29,314 nt of DNA, taken from the IMG/VR virus record IMGVR_UViG_3300049791_000036, positions 1 through 29,314 of that record, one strand, 5' to 3'. Every line of letters begins with the position of its first letter. Position 1 is the first letter of the stretch. The notes below the pieces were generated by a model. That model saw nothing but the letters and a program-made list of their open reading frames with translations. It ran no database searches and was not told the DNA's origin. This document shows, piece after piece, positions 28,688 through 29,314 of the stretch. The stretch is from a virus. The translations under genes were made by a program, and so were the position numbers.

Positions 28688-28887
28688 TGTACCTCTCGGC
28701 GTCGACTGCGACCACGACGTGCGGGACGCCCGCGACGATCACCTACGTGTCTACGACGTGGCCGTGGCGTTGGCCTGACGAAGGCCCCGAAGCCGGCGTC
28801 CGCGAGCCGCGGCGTCCGGCCCCTGATCCGTCCGGTGTGCTGGCTGGTGTCAACCCGCCCCCGGCGATGGCTCGACCACTCATTTAA
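28687..28887 (+). CDS. small hypothetical protein, 66 aa
   Basis: ATG overlaps the portal stop (TGATG). MYLSASTATTTCGTPATITY is Thr/Ser-rich, followed by WPWRWPDEGPE and a Pro-rich tail. No family recognised; it may be a head-associated small protein. Confidence 0.5.
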   Translation: MYLSASTATTTCGTPATITYVSTTWPWRWPDEGPEAGVREPRRPAPDPSGVLAGVNPPPAMARPLI

Positions 28888-28997
28888 GGCGGTAAGGCCG
28901 TTCGGCGGTTCTGATGTCGGGTGTTCCTGCCGCTGCCATGAACGCGACCTGCACCAACTAGCACACCGGACTAACACAGCCAGGAGGCGACCCCTCC

Positions 28998-29314
28998 ATG
29001 GCGATCACTGTGCCCGCAGCCCCCGCACTCTCCCGCATCCCCAACGTGGAACTCATCCACACCGGCACCTGGGCCATCTCCACCGGCGTCTGGACCGTCA
29101 CGCCCGAGGACATCACCAACGCCGTCGCCGCAATGGAATGCCCAGCCGTCGGCCGGCCCATCCTCAAGCTCGGGCACACCGACCCCCGTTTCGACGGGGA
29201 ACCCGCGGTCGGCTACATCTCGAACATCGCAGCAGCCGAGGGCGGTCACACGCTCGTCGGTGACTACGAAGGTATGCCCGGCTGGCTCGGCCCCGTCATC
29301 GGATCCGCCTATCC
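28998..29314 (+). CDS. prohead protease/scaffold-like protein (N-terminal part)
   Basis: ATG 28998 follows AGGAGG by 10 nt. The visible 105 residues include WAISTGVWTVTPEDITNAV, CPAVGRPILKLGHTDPRFDGEPAVGY and GMPGWLGPVIGSAY, typical of actinophage/Mu-gpI-like capsid maturation proteases next to the portal. The frame continues past the window end, so the catalytic region cannot be judged. Confidence 0.7.
   Translation, partial: MAITVPAAPALSRIPNVELIHTGTWAISTGVWTVTPEDITNAVAAMECPAVGRPILKLGHTDPRFDGEPAVGYISNIAAAEGGHTLVGDYEGMPGWLGPVIGSAY

Noticed and set aside
28913-28960. 15-codon ORF (MSGVPAAAMNATCTN) in the 110-bp gap before the protease
   Set aside because: No convincing Shine-Dalgarno and no coupling to either neighbour; the gap shows nothing else certain apart from the AGGAGG of the next gene.

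Overview
The window is high-GC DNA that reads almost entirely as one temperate, tailed bacteriophage of an actinobacterium. It carries tail and lysis genes, an integration and immunity switch, a long early/replication operon, and a terminase, portal and prohead-protease block. The actinobacterial assignment rests on a WhiB-like Fe-S protein, the strong G/C third-position bias, frequent GTG starts, and families typical of actinophages (DUF3310, DUF1643, Gp3-like, RepA-like AAA_25). The attP is flanked by phage genes on both sides, so the sequence is the free-phage (circular or virion) arrangement, not an integrated prophage. Tail tube and tape-measure genes are not present and presumably lie outside the window.

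Layout. (1) 1-230 (-): start of a secreted-protein gene behind a palindromic operator. (2) 319-8160 (+): lysis and tail-tip operon. It holds membrane proteins, a papain-like peptidase, a GH25 muramidase, a holin, a prepilin-like mini membrane protein, four beta-rich virion-like proteins (one with sixteen ~14-residue TWNV repeats), a secreted DUF1996 protein and an HNH protein, and closes at a strong terminator (8187-8234). (3) 8233-9916 (-): immunity/integration operon. Read from the promoter it is a 19-codon uORF, the repressor, the tyrosine integrase, and two small genes. (4) 10011-24655 (+): early operon starting with an excisionase/Cro-like gene and a secreted LamG-like protein, then nucleases, a Gp3-like protein, WhiB, a C5-methylase, a RepA-like ATPase with iteron-like repeats, and many small proteins; 29 junctions are 4-bp ATGA/GTGA overlaps. 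(5) 24663-29314 (+): terminase small and large subunits, a portal-MuF fusion, a small protein, and a prohead protease cut by the window end.

How it works together. The most interesting system is the switch at 9.4-10.0 kb. A degenerate tRNA-like sequence (the probable attP) lies inside the repressor coding sequence, and the virion-form repressor ends in Ala-Ala, a possible ClpXP degron. Integration at the host tRNA would replace the repressor C-terminus. This is the logic of integration-dependent immunity known in mycobacteriophages such as BPs. Related TGCGCA-type operators occur at the switch, ahead of the left secreted gene and ahead of the terminase genes, suggesting one repressor regulates three loci. 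Three promoter candidates share the same geometry (-35, 18 bp, -10, 6 bp, ATG), implying leaderless transcripts.
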